Shown: positions 16,076 to 25,048, numbered from the stretch's first letter. The stretch: DNA of 64,000 bases from Sphingopyxis fribergensis (GCF_000803645.1 NZ_CP009122.1:348501-412500), one strand, 5' to 3'. Notes: generated from the letters alone by a model not told the origin. A program made the numbers and translations.

Positions 16076-17236
16076 TCAATTCTCCCATGCTGCGAGAGCC
16101 CATCCGGCTTCGGAAACCTTAATCGTGCGGACCGCGAGAATATGCTCTCCAAGCCATCGGAGGTGGGCATTCCATGCATCACGGATGCCGATATGATCGT
16201 AGACCAGTACCGGTATCTCCTGCTGTTCCGCTCGTCGCGCCTTATCGGCCACATCGTTCAAAATTTCGGCCGTGGGGATTCCAACAATCGGATATGCCCA
16301 AATCTTTTGACCATCCAGCAATCGCACAGCGACGGCTCGGTGTGCGCCGACGCCTTCCACCGATGCTCCAATTTTTTCGACGTCAGCGCGAAGCTTGCCG
16401 GTTATCGACATATATCGAGATGCGATGCTTCGGCTTCGTAGCCGTTCCACCTCAAGAACGATTGCATCGGCCGTTTTTGCTACTATCGGTCCATCAGCCC
16501 CCTCGAGTTCTTCTGGATCAAGATAAATGGTCTCTGCAAGATCAGTCAGCTTGTTCGGTGTATGTGCAGGCCAAATGACACGAAGAACTTGAATCTCCTT
16601 TGCGCGTGCTCTTCCTATTTCTTGTCGCGTCCATCGGCTATCAAAATAAGTTGGAGTGTCGAGCATAACCATAACATCAGAATCGACGAGCCTGTGCCAA
16701 AGCACATCTTGGAACGGATCGCCGGGCCTAATATCGTGTGTGTCCAGGAAAACGTCGAATCCGCGGGATGCGAGGAGATCGTGGAGTTGCAACGCAGCTG
16801 CTCGGGATTCAACGCGTCGATAGCTGACAAATACCCGTCGCTGTCGGCGGAGCAGGCCAACGCATTCCAGCATCGCCGATGCGAGTTCGGTCATCGCTGG
16901 ATCGTCAGCGCGCCGCGTTAGCCCGTTGATGGGCTGGAGAAACTGGGGGATGTGAACATTGAAGTCTGCGCCGGCGGGGATCGTGGGAATGATGGGCGCG
17001 CTCGCGCGGATGAGTTCCTGGGCCGCCTCCAGATCTTGTTGGGCGTTTCCTCCGAAATACGCACATGCGAATGCTGCTGGTTTGTGTCGTCCACTCAGCG
17101 TGTCCGCATTATGCACAACTACATCGTCGCCCAACGTCAATCCGAAGTCGGAAACGATATCGGCGAGCGTCGCGGTTAGTGTTGCGCGATCCCCGGGCGT
17201 TACGGCGCCAAGTATGGCCAATTCATAGATACTCAT
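16076..17236 (-). CDS. TIR protein with extra N- and C-terminal domains
   Basis: The protein has 386 residues. Residues 1-130 form an alpha/beta domain of unknown type (LAILGAVTPGDRATL at the start). Residues ~133-265 are a TIR domain: RRVFVSYRRVESRAAALQL, FDVFLDTHDIRPGD, DVMVMLDTPTYFDS and RWTRQEIGRA with Glu206 as the likely catalytic residue. Residues ~280-386 are a third, unrecognised region. It starts five bases after the ThsB-like gene and is followed two bases later by the SLOG gene, so the three are one operon. It may be the effector of the set; this is inference. Confidence 0.75.
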   Translation of the reverse strand: MSIYELAILGAVTPGDRATLTATLADIVSDFGLTLGDDVVVHNADTLSGRHKPAAFACAYFGGNAQQDLEAAQELIRASAPIIPTIPAGADFNVHIPQFLQPINGLTRRADDPAMTELASAMLECVGLLRRQRRVFVSYRRVESRAAALQLHDLLASRGFDVFLDTHDIRPGDPFQDVLWHRLVDSDVMVMLDTPTYFDSRWTRQEIGRARAKEIQVLRVIWPAHTPNKLTDLAETIYLDPEELEGADGPIVAKTADAIVLEVERLRSRSIASRYMSITGKLRADVEKIGASVEGVGAHRAVAVRLLDGQKIWAYPIVGIPTAEILNDVADKARRAEQQEIPVLVYDHIGIRDAWNAHLRWLGEHILAVRTIKVSEAGWALAAWEN

Positions 17237-17241
17237 TGATG

Positions 17242-17733
17242 TCAGCGACCGGCCGCCTTTGCTGCAGTTTCAATCCAAGCCGGCATGTTGACATAGCCGT
17301 TATCCCGAACCCAATCATACGCTCCGTATAGGTTCGAAAGCGGAACATCCCGGCCATTCTGCTTAATTGTAAAATAGCTGAGTGGGTTAGTCCCCTGACG
17401 ATCAATCCCAAGTTGCGGATCTTTTACGCTATGGATGTCGATGGCCAAGAGGCCTTTTCCAAGCTCGTAGCTTCTCTTGATCTCGTGCCGGACCCATTCA
17501 CGGTCATACGTCTCCGCGCCAAACAGCACCACAGTCACGGACGTACCTTTGAGCTGCTCCTCGATCCATTTTTCTATGCCGCCCGCTCGTTTCTTCGCCT
17601 CTTCGAACTCTGCCTTGTCATAGAAGGGCTGGGCTTCGCCACCGGGCCGAACCACCCAGGAATTGCGGACTTGCACGACCCGTCGAACGTCACGGTCATA
17701 GTGAAAGCTAAAGAATACCCGACGTGCCACCAC
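17242..17733 (-). CDS. ThsB-like TIR-domain protein
   Basis: The protein has 163 residues. RRVFFSFHYDRDVRRVVQVR at the N-terminus and REWVRHEIKRSY (Glu84) match the ThsB/DUF1863 TIR family, and the protein is clearly related to the one at 14302. The GTG start at 17733 has GAGGGGG upstream. It is the first gene of a three-gene operon (ThsB-like, TIR, SLOG) and is divergent from the gin recombinase operon. In Thoeris the ThsB protein makes the signal; here the usual ThsA receptor is missing. Confidence 0.8.
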   Translation of the reverse strand: MVARRVFFSFHYDRDVRRVVQVRNSWVVRPGGEAQPFYDKAEFEEAKKRAGGIEKWIEEQLKGTSVTVVLFGAETYDREWVRHEIKRSYELGKGLLAIDIHSVKDPQLGIDRQGTNPLSYFTIKQNGRDVPLSNLYGAYDWVRDNGYVNMPAWIETAAKAAGR

Positions 17734-17802
17734 TTACCCCCTCGATCATCGTTCACTCATATCAAGGCGGGAGCCAAGTGTCAGCAGCCACGGTGAGTGG
17801 TT

Positions 17803-17824
17803 GGTGTCGAGTCGCAACGACACC
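17803..17824. promoter_or_regulatory. Dyad between the TIR/SLOG operon and the gin operon
   Basis: Perfect 7-base arms GGTGTCG and CGACACC are separated by 8 bases in the ~200-base divergent gap between 17733 and 17931. It could be an operator for cargo or recombinase expression. No regulator binding it is identified; the HTH protein GinD is one candidate. Confidence 0.4.
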
Positions 17825-17930
17825 CTTCGACATGACGAGGAAACCGCCCATTCCATCGAAATGCGTCGGTCAAACCGGCCATATTGCGCTACTTTCGAAA
17901 TCGCATCTGTGCGGGCGAGGGAGATAGCCC

Positions 17931-19073
17931 GTGGTATCAATGATTCGGGCATTCTCTGGCATGCCCAATGTCCCACTTGGCTTCCCGATCCTGTTCGACG
18001 CCGACATGGCGATCATCGAGCCTGCCTTCGTCTGGCTCATGGAGCACGCCGAACTGAGCGGCCGCGCGCAGGCGTCTGAAACCGTCCGGACCTATGGCGA
18101 ACATCTCCACGACTGGTTCGACTCGCTCGAACAATCGGGGATCGAATGGCGCGAGGCCGACGAGCGTGTCATCGCTGCTTATCGCAACCGAATGCTGGAG
18201 AATCCCAGCACGCATACCGGGCGGCCCTATGCCCGGACCACGATCAATGCGCGCGTCTCGACCGTCTGCCGCTTCTACGGTTGGGCGCTCGACCGGGCGC
18301 CGATCGACCATTGCCCGTTCCGGTTGACCGAGAAGATGACGCTGATGCTTGACGGTGCCTATCGCCCAGGCTTGCAGCGCCGCCAGGTCAACGAGCTGAT
18401 CGTCTCGCGCCCCGAAAAGCTGCCACGGCCACTGCGCGCCGATGAACTGGCGCGGCTGTTTGCGCATCTGAGGCCCACCGCCCGACTAGCCGCGCAATGG
18501 GCGCTCGGGGCGGGTCTGCGCCGCAAGGAACTTTCAGCGCTCGCCGTCGAACAGATCCCGGATAGCTGGCCGCTCGACCTCGACAGCGATCCGCTAGTCG
18601 GCGTGCCGCTGCATATCACCAAGGGCGATCGGCCGAGGACGGTCTATCCGCCGCTTCGGCTGCTCGATCATACACACTGGTATATCGGCGAGGAACGCGC
18701 CCGGATCGTCCGCCGTATCCGCCGTTCCGACCGGCGCTATCGCGCGCCGTCCAATCTCCTGCTGAACGAGCATGGACGGGCGATGACGCGCAAGCTCCTG
18801 ACGGCGCAGCTTGCCGAAGCGTTTGCCGCTTCCGGGCTGCAGGGCACACTGCACTGGCTCCGGCACACCTTTGCGATGGCGATGCTGGCCCGTCTCCAGG
18901 TCCAGGCCCGCACCAATCCCGACCTCAACCCGCTCAAGGTCGTGCAGGTGCTGCTCGGCCACGCTTCGATCACGACGACGGCGATCTATCTGCGCTGTGT
19001 CGAACTGCACGAGCGCGACCTGAGCGAAAGCCTCGCCTATCTCTATGGCGAGCTGATCCCGGCCGATGGTTAG
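17931..19073 (+). CDS. ginA: Tyrosine recombinase GinA
   Basis: The protein has 380 residues. It has an N-terminal SAM-like core-binding domain and a C-terminal catalytic domain with the tyrosine recombinase residues: Arg in LGAGLRRKELSAL, LHWLRHTFAMAM (HxxR), LLGHASITTT and the nucleophile Tyr in TAIYLR. It would cut and rejoin the TGCTCG core together with GinB and GinC. A GTG start at 17931 fits the GAGGGAGA site; an ATG at 17940 is the alternative. The end overlaps the next gene by 8 bases. Confidence 0.85.
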   Translation: MVSMIRAFSGMPNVPLGFPILFDADMAIIEPAFVWLMEHAELSGRAQASETVRTYGEHLHDWFDSLEQSGIEWREADERVIAAYRNRMLENPSTHTGRPYARTTINARVSTVCRFYGWALDRAPIDHCPFRLTEKMTLMLDGAYRPGLQRRQVNELIVSRPEKLPRPLRADELARLFAHLRPTARLAAQWALGAGLRRKELSALAVEQIPDSWPLDLDSDPLVGVPLHITKGDRPRTVYPPLRLLDHTHWYIGEERARIVRRIRRSDRRYRAPSNLLLNEHGRAMTRKLLTAQLAEAFAASGLQGTLHWLRHTFAMAMLARLQVQARTNPDLNPLKVVQVLLGHASITTTAIYLRCVELHERDLSESLAYLYGELIPADG

Positions 19074-20883
19074 GAACCGCCTCGATCGGACGCTTCGGCT
19101 CGAACCGACGCCGACGGACCATCCGGTGGAGCTCGCCGAAATCCAGTTCCGCGACGAATGGGGCAGGATCGTTCAACGGTTTGACCCGGCGCTGCTCGGA
19201 ATGCCGGACGACATCAGCGCAGCTATCTCGCGCGCCTTCCGCGATCATGATGTGGCGTCCAGCGCCGCCACCCGCACCTCACGCTGGTTCGCGCTCCGCG
19301 TGTTCGGCAGGTTCCTGTGCGAAGATGGGCGTGTCAGGCGCGCGGTCGATCTCGATACGGCGACGATCCGCCGGTTCATTACATGGCTGGCGAAGCCCAC
19401 CAACGGGCGCAGGCGCGGCGTCCAGTCGCAATCCGGTCAGCTCGGTATGATCCGGCCGGTCCTTAAGCGCGCGATCGCGGACAATCCCGGCTTGTTCGCA
19501 CCGGGCTTCGCCGTTCCCAACAATGCGATCCCGCTCGCCGGCGTCCAGCGGCTACCGCAAGACAGGCTGACGACCTCCGCAATGCGTGCCCTGCTGGCAG
19601 TCTGCTATGCCGAGATCGACACTGCCTGGGACAGGTTCCAGCACGGGCAAACCATCGTCGCTCTTCCGAACTTGCCGCTCCATGGTGGCCGGACCGCCGA
19701 ACGAGATCGCTGGATATGGAAGCTCCACCGCCTCGGCCACGGCGTCATGCCGCCCGCCCGAGGCTCGGACCTTAACAAGCCCGATCGGCAGCGGATCGCC
19801 GACGCAGGCGGGTTCCGTGAGCTGGAAAGCTATCTCCACCTCACGACCGACACGCTGGTTGCGTTCTATATCGTGCTGCTGATCCAGACGGCGGCAAATG
19901 CCGGTCCGCTACGCCAGATCAAGCGCGACTGCCTGGTGCCCCATCCGCTCGAGCGGCATCGCGTCATGGTAGAGTGGGTGAAACCCCGCGCCGGCGGTAA
20001 GGTGAAACGCATGCAACGGCGGTCATTCGACAATCGCCGGCCCTATGCGGCGCCTCGTCTGATAGAAAAGCTCCTTGCGATGACGGCGCCGTTGTTGCCG
20101 CATGTGGAACCGTCCAGGCGCGATCGGCTGTTCCTGCATCGCTTCCTCATGACGACTGGCCGCCTCGAGCGTGATCATCACGCCGGCCATATCGTGCAGG
20201 CCACGTTGCGATCGGCAATGTTGCGCTTCTACGAGCGCCAGAACGCTGCAATCGCCTCGTGGAACGAAGCGCATCCCGAAAAGCCTCGTGCGCTGCTTCC
20301 CGACTTCTCGCCCAAGCTGTTCCGCAGCAGCATGGCAAGCGCCCATTATACTGCATCGCAGGGCGACATCATGGCGGCCAAGGCGGTCCTTAATCATGCG
20401 AGTGTCGCCACCACAGATATCTACGTCGACGGCGATGCCGTTCGCCGCCTCGAACGCGATACGATCGCCCGACTTCAGGCGCTGATGATCACATGGGTCT
20501 GCGGCGAGACAATCTCGGATCGCTCGCAACATAGAGGCGCGGATACCGGCGCGCCGGTGACGGCGCTGTTCGGCCACGACTGCCTTCGCCCGACTGACAG
20601 CGGACATGCCCATCCTGGTCGCGTGTGCCCGAAACTGGGAGGCTGCCTTGCCTGTCCGGGCCTGATCGTCCCGATCGACCCGGATCATCTCGCGCGGATC
20701 GTCCAGGCCACCTGGCATCTTGAAGCTGCGCGGGAGCGGATCGACCCGATCCGGTTCGGCCTCTTTTACGCGCCCAGCCTTCAGGTGCTGACGCAAGACC
20801 TGCTACCGGCATTCCCGCCCGAGATGATGCCAGACGCCGAACGGCTCATGTGCGCCCTGCCTTCGCTGCCGGACCTGGAATAG
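19066..20883 (+). CDS. ginB: Tyrosine recombinase GinB (large)
   Basis: The protein has 605 residues. The C-terminal half has a diverged tyrosine recombinase domain (LFRSSMASAHYTASQ, VLNHASVATTDIYVDG with the putative Tyr), then a Cys-rich end (HDCLRP, VCPKLGGCLACPG) likely to bind zinc. The size and Cys-rich tail match the large second recombinase of GInt islands. It is translated in overlap with ginA and followed after four bases by ginC. Not all catalytic positions are obvious, so activity may depend on its partners. Confidence 0.8.
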   Translation: MVRNRLDRTLRLEPTPTDHPVELAEIQFRDEWGRIVQRFDPALLGMPDDISAAISRAFRDHDVASSAATRTSRWFALRVFGRFLCEDGRVRRAVDLDTATIRRFITWLAKPTNGRRRGVQSQSGQLGMIRPVLKRAIADNPGLFAPGFAVPNNAIPLAGVQRLPQDRLTTSAMRALLAVCYAEIDTAWDRFQHGQTIVALPNLPLHGGRTAERDRWIWKLHRLGHGVMPPARGSDLNKPDRQRIADAGGFRELESYLHLTTDTLVAFYIVLLIQTAANAGPLRQIKRDCLVPHPLERHRVMVEWVKPRAGGKVKRMQRRSFDNRRPYAAPRLIEKLLAMTAPLLPHVEPSRRDRLFLHRFLMTTGRLERDHHAGHIVQATLRSAMLRFYERQNAAIASWNEAHPEKPRALLPDFSPKLFRSSMASAHYTASQGDIMAAKAVLNHASVATTDIYVDGDAVRRLERDTIARLQALMITWVCGETISDRSQHRGADTGAPVTALFGHDCLRPTDSGHAHPGRVCPKLGGCLACPGLIVPIDPDHLARIVQATWHLEAARERIDPIRFGLFYAPSLQVLTQDLLPAFPPEMMPDAERLMCALPSLPDLE

Positions 20884-20887
20884 CCTC

Positions 20888-22696
20888 ATGGCCTCCGTCC
20901 CGACGTCCACGTTCACCCAGGTTCCGGCTCCATTGCTCGGGAACGAAGGCGTGCCCGCCGCGATGACGTTCAACTGGGGGTTCGAAATGCCGGACGGAAG
21001 CCGGTTCAGCGACGATCAGTGGACGCTGCTCCGGCACGCGGCCGAACTGTTCCTGCTCTCGCTGCGGCACGATCCACCCGAAGGCCGGATGCCGCTCCGA
21101 AAGGAAACGATCCGCGGCCACTTCAGTCATATCCGCTTCCTTGCCCGATGGATGGCGGCGGAAAACGTCCGACGCTTCAGGGATCTCGATCAGGACACCG
21201 TGGGTCGCTTCGTGGCGATGCTGCGCGCGCGCCCGGGCAGGAACGGCGCGTTGCTCTCGCTCAGCACCGCCGAAGGCCATCTCGGCACGATCCGCACCTT
21301 CCATATGCAGCGCGACAAGCTGGACGACGCGCCGCCGACGGCACCGCCTCGCGCCGCCTCGGTCGGGAAGCGGCAATGGAAGCCTTATGGCGGTCATCCC
21401 TATACCCCTGACGAGATCGCCGTGCCGCTGATCAGCGGGGCAATCGAGTTGCTCGGCGATCCGGCGGACCAGATAATCGCCCTGCGCGACCGTCTCGCAG
21501 ACCTGTATGAACGGCTCCGACCACGGCACCAGGGACGAATGCTCCACTGGCATATCAGACGCGCGATGCTGGCCGAGCCATGTCCCTGCGCCGATCGGTA
21601 TCCGAATCCGGAATGGCCACTGCGCCGCCTGGCGTTCATGCTCGACCGGCTTGGCGATGCCTGCTTCACCGTCATCGCCTATCTTGTTGGCGCGCGCGCC
21701 TCCGAGATACTCAGGCTTGAAGAGGGCTGCCTCGAACGGCGCGCGACCGACGAAGACGGCGAGGAACACGTCTATCTGGTCGGCACGATCACGAAGACGT
21801 CGCTGACGGAACATGGCGACCTCCACCGTTGGCTCGCGCCCGAGCCGGTCCAGCGCGCAATCCACATACTCGAGCGTCTCTCCGCTCCGCTCCGCGAACT
21901 CAGCGGCGAGAAGAATCTCTGGCTCCAACAGCTCGGTCGGGGACGATCACCGCTCCCGACGATGATGCCCGTCGCCCGACTGCGGTCACCCATGGTCAAT
22001 GTCCGCTTGAACGAGCGGCTTGCGCCGTTCCTTGCCTTGCCGGACCACCAAGGCGGCACCTGGCGCCTGACCACCTATCAGGGGCGCAAGACGTTCTCGC
22101 GGTTCATCGGGCGGCGCGACCGCACCGGCCTGACGGCGCTGCAACGCCATCTCGGGCATGTCCACCGCGCGATGACCGACCGGGCCTATGTCGGCACCGA
22201 CTTCGAGCTTGCCGAGTTGATCGACGAGCAGGCCGCCGAAGAAACCCGCAAGGCGCTGGAAGACCTGCTCCTGGCTCCGCACGTTGCGGGGAAGGCGGGC
22301 GTCATGCTCTCCGAGCGATCGCCGTTCCGCGGGCGCACGGGATCGGGCGATGTCGATGCCTATATTACCGAAATCCTCGCCGAAACGGATATGCGCCTCG
22401 GCGTCTGCGACTGGGGCTATTGCCTTTACCGCCGGGAGACATCCGCTTGCCTCGGCGGCGAGCGCGAGCCGAACCCAGTGCTTCGCACGCAAAGCACCTG
22501 CTCAAGTTGCGCCAACTTCGCCGTGACTGACCGGCATAGGCCGGTCTGGGAGGCGCGCCTTGAACGTAACACCGCGCTGACCCAGCGCGATGACCTCGAT
22601 GCCGAGAGCCGCGCGCTTGCCGAAGCACGCATCCAGGAATCTCTCCGCATCTTGGCCCAGCTCGACAAAGGAAATGCCGATGGCGTCCGAGACTGA
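20888..22696 (+). CDS. ginC: Tyrosine recombinase GinC (large)
   Basis: The protein has 602 residues. Catalytic-domain elements include LVGARASEILRLEEG (Arg I), TYQGRKTFSRFIGRRDR, LQRHLGHVHR and Tyr in DRAYVGTDFE. A C-terminal Cys cluster (CDWGYCLYRR and CSSCANF) suggests a zinc-binding module, as in GinB. It starts four bases after ginB and overlaps ginD by 17 bases. Together the three recombinases form the trio that defines this island type. Confidence 0.82.
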   Translation: MASVPTSTFTQVPAPLLGNEGVPAAMTFNWGFEMPDGSRFSDDQWTLLRHAAELFLLSLRHDPPEGRMPLRKETIRGHFSHIRFLARWMAAENVRRFRDLDQDTVGRFVAMLRARPGRNGALLSLSTAEGHLGTIRTFHMQRDKLDDAPPTAPPRAASVGKRQWKPYGGHPYTPDEIAVPLISGAIELLGDPADQIIALRDRLADLYERLRPRHQGRMLHWHIRRAMLAEPCPCADRYPNPEWPLRRLAFMLDRLGDACFTVIAYLVGARASEILRLEEGCLERRATDEDGEEHVYLVGTITKTSLTEHGDLHRWLAPEPVQRAIHILERLSAPLRELSGEKNLWLQQLGRGRSPLPTMMPVARLRSPMVNVRLNERLAPFLALPDHQGGTWRLTTYQGRKTFSRFIGRRDRTGLTALQRHLGHVHRAMTDRAYVGTDFELAELIDEQAAEETRKALEDLLLAPHVAGKAGVMLSERSPFRGRTGSGDVDAYITEILAETDMRLGVCDWGYCLYRRETSACLGGEREPNPVLRTQSTCSSCANFAVTDRHRPVWEARLERNTALTQRDDLDAESRALAEARIQESLRILAQLDKGNADGVRD

Positions 22697-23138
22697 TCTG
22701 TCCACCCCACAAGCCCGTCGGCGGGCGAACACCGATGCACGCCTGCCCGAAGCCCTTGGCGTCCTCGCTAATAACGCGTCCACCGCGCCAACGGTCGCCG
22801 GGCTCGCACGAGCAGCCGGGGTCGGCCGCAACATCATCTATACCCACCATGCCGGCGTTCTCGACGCCCTGCGTGAGCTTCAGTCGCAGCGTGAGGCGGC
22901 CACTGAAACGGCCGCAGGCGAGGCTGATCGCACACGCTCTGCTCTTCGCGATGCGGAAACCAGGAACATCGCCCTTGCGACACATAATGCCAGCCTGCTG
23001 AAGCGCGCTGTCGAAGCCGAGCAGCGGGCGGAACGGCTCGAACGCCGCAATGCGCAGCTCGTGCAGGAACTCGATCGGATGCGCCGGCCCGTTCCGATCC
23101 GCACCAACGCCGAAGCGCCCGATCCCTCTGCTGCCTGA
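22680..23138 (+). CDS. ginD: GinD-like small HTH/coiled-coil protein
   Basis: The protein has 152 residues. Residues ~35-60 (VAGLARAAGVGRNIIYTHH) look like a helix-turn-helix, followed by a long coiled-coil (EAEQRAERLERRNAQLVQEL). The position after three tyrosine recombinases and the size fit GinD, required for GInt recombination. Similar small genes (TnpC-like, DUF6262) follow recombinases in other transposons. The start at 22680 overlaps ginC; an upstream extension is unlikely. Confidence 0.78.
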   Translation: MASETDLSTPQARRRANTDARLPEALGVLANNASTAPTVAGLARAAGVGRNIIYTHHAGVLDALRELQSQREAATETAAGEADRTRSALRDAETRNIALATHNASLLKRAVEAEQRAERLERRNAQLVQELDRMRRPVPIRTNAEAPDPSAA

Positions 23139-23241
23139 AGGCGGTCACGCCCTAATCGGGCGTCATGCAAGGGGAGAGGGTGAAGGAACGACGGAAATGC
23201 GAGCTTTGCGAGGCCAATAAGACAGGTCGATCCAGACCTAA

Positions 23242-23247
23242 TGCTCG
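23242..23247 (+). repeat. Right 6-bp direct repeat (TGCTCG) of the GInt insertion
   Basis: It is identical to 14052-14057 and sits directly outside the right inverted end (ATCCAGACCTAA, 23230-23241). Confidence 0.85.
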
Positions 23248-23847
23248 CAGAAATGGAAAATACAGCCGCAAGATCAATGGGTTAATTCATGGGCGCCGGC
23301 GCGGAAAATATGGACCGAGGGCGGCAAGGTTGTCAAGCTCATCGGCTATGACAGCTCGCCCGCCGATAGCCGCCGCTATGCCCATCGCGAAGGCCATATC
23401 AGCGACCTGTACGACTATCATTACCCCTTACGCGCCTGGGGCTGGGATCGCGACGCCTGCATCGCACGGATCCGCGCCGAGGGCCTGCCCGTGCCGATCA
23501 AGTCCGCTTGCTGGCTTTGTCTCGCACAGAAAAGCAGCGAGCTGATGAGCCTCCCGCGCTGGTGTCTTCGTCTGATCATATTGGTGGAGGCTCGCGCTGC
23601 CCCACGCCTGGTGACGGTCGAGGGCCTGTGGCGGACGTCGACGCGTGAGCGCCCCGGCTCAATGACCCGGTTCATCCGCGAACGCGCTCTTCTTCCCGCT
23701 TCCGAAATAGACGCCATCATTGCCGGCGCCCCGGTTGATCTGATCGACTTCCAAAGCGTCGCGGCCCAGATCCCGCTCGCCGAACGCCCGACGATGCGGG
23801 ACTGGATCGATCGCTTCAATGCCGGTGTCGAACGTCTCGCGGCATGA
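23248..23847 (+). pseudogene. 3' part of the split PP-loop gene
   Basis: The frame is open from base 23248 to the stop at 23845 and reads QKWKIQPQDQW, then WTEGGKVVKLIGYDSSPAD and a SACWLCLAQKSSEL cysteine motif. It is the exact in-frame continuation of codon 123 at 14057. As it stands it has no start of its own; the first internal ATG at 23491 would give only 118 residues. The next gene starts in overlap with its stop, so loss of this gene may also lower expression of that neighbour. Confidence 0.85.
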
Positions 23848-24413
23848 CGATACCGTCAATCTGTCTGCGACTGTTGTTGACTGCCAAAGAGCATCACCGA
23901 AAAACTCTCCTGATGCGACTTATCGATGAACTGGCCGCCAGAAGGCTCTATTATCACCGGCCACTCCCGACTTTGCCGGATGTCCTGCTGATCGACATCC
24001 CACCTCGTTTTTCGGGAGGAGGTCTGGCACTCGGCCGTTACTATCCCGTCATCCTCGAAAGCCTCGCAGAGATGCACGAGTTCGAGGCATATCTGTGCGA
24101 GCCACGGATGACCCTTGTAGCGCCTGCTCTTCTCGACCGGCGCCCGTCTGCCCTGCGCACCAACGACATCATCTTCGCCCGCTATGAGCCCCAGGCACCG
24201 AACTGGCCCTGGCTGCTCATCTGCTTCTGGCCACAATCCTACACCGCCATGGTACCGCCATCGGCCGACACCTTCGCACGGGGCAGCTATACCATCGATG
24301 CCTATTCCACTGAGGGACAACTCACAGACGCGCAGCTGAAACTTCTCGGCACGCTCGGCCCCGAGCACGCACGCACAGTTCACTCGGGGGGGATCCGACT
24401 GGGACACGCCTGA
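23844..24413 (+). CDS. Accessory protein, function unknown
   Basis: This is a 189-residue protein whose ATG at 23844 overlaps the stop of the interrupted PP-loop gene (ATGA), which implies it was the coupled downstream partner of that gene. It is mixed alpha/beta, with an aromatic WPWLLICFWPQSY strand in the middle. No family is recognised. Confidence 0.65.
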   Translation: MTIPSICLRLLLTAKEHHRKTLLMRLIDELAARRLYYHRPLPTLPDVLLIDIPPRFSGGGLALGRYYPVILESLAEMHEFEAYLCEPRMTLVAPALLDRRPSALRTNDIIFARYEPQAPNWPWLLICFWPQSYTAMVPPSADTFARGSYTIDAYSTEGQLTDAQLKLLGTLGPEHARTVHSGGIRLGHA

Positions 24414-24507
24414 ACGTCATGTATCGCGCCCCGCCACCAGGCCAAGATATGCGGACAAGCCGAAGATGTTAGGCGGCAAAGGCGCGATTATACCGGAGAC
24501 GTCCGTG

Positions 24508-24903
24508 TCAGTGGCGATAGCCGAGCACGGCCGCGATCGGCGGCGCCATGTCGGCCCGCCGCTTCATCAAATCGGCAAGCCAGGCCAGATGCGCGGCTGC
24601 GTCCGCCAACGGCAGTTGGCAAACTTCATCGAACAGCTCATGCTGATAGGCAAGGTCGCGATCCAGAATATCACGCAGGCGAACACGGGCAGGGCTGTCC
24701 TCCGCCTCGATGCCCGCATTCGCCTCTCGGGCAGCATCGAGAAACGCCTCGGCCATCTCCTGCGCCTCATAATAGCCGCCATCCAGACCCTCGCTCGCCG
24801 CGAGGCTCGCCAGCCTGCGGCGAACCAGCGGCAGGTCTGGATCGACCGCCGCATCGTCCAGGGGCAAGTTATAATCATAGCTGGCGAGATAATCGCGGAT
24901 CAT
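24508..24903 (-). CDS. Small acidic protein, function unknown
   Basis: This is a 131-residue protein, rich in Asp, Glu and Ala helices. The ATG at 24903 has GAGGAG seven bases upstream; a longer open frame to 24984 lacks a site. It is divergent from the gene at 25049. A CTCAG/CTGAG dyad (24914-24928) lies right at its ribosome binding site and could be an operator. Confidence 0.6.
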   Translation of the reverse strand: MIRDYLASYDYNLPLDDAAVDPDLPLVRRRLASLAASEGLDGGYYEAQEMAEAFLDAAREANAGIEAEDSPARVRLRDILDRDLAYQHELFDEVCQLPLADAAAHLAWLADLMKRRADMAPPIAAVLGYRH

Positions 24904-25048
24904 GGCATGGCTCCTCAGTATATCTGAGAACATAAAATGAACAAGATTGCAAGCCTGAGCGCGCCTATGCCATGCGGGGGGCAATGTCTGTTCCGTCTTT
25001 TTCGCCGATTCCCCCCTTTAGCAGTCTCCATCATGGAGACGGTCGCCC

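Larger units (their letters stand above)
14058..23247. mobile_element. GInt-type genomic island (three tyrosine recombinases plus ginD), TIR/SLOG cargo
   Basis: The island is 9,190 bp. The ends are imperfect inverted repeats TTAGGTCCGGCT (14058-14069) and, as reverse complement of 23230-23241, TTAGGTCTGGAT. TGCTCG flanks both sides. Excision restores the PP-loop gene exactly. One side carries three overlapping or adjacent large tyrosine recombinase genes and a small HTH/coiled-coil gene, which is the ginABCD operon described for GInt islands. The other side carries five cargo genes with TIR and SLOG domains. RIT elements also have recombinases in trio, but their proteins are smaller and lack the ginD-like gene as I recall. 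Confidence 0.85.

Noticed and set aside
14302..17733. Standard Thoeris system
   Set aside because: Two ThsB-like proteins are present, but no protein joins SLOG to Sir2, a membrane segment or a macro domain as ThsA does.
17931..23138. RIT (recombinase in trio) element
   Set aside because: RIT proteins are smaller and, as I recall, lack the extra HTH/coiled-coil gene; the ~600-residue second and third recombinases plus a ginD-like gene fit GInt better.
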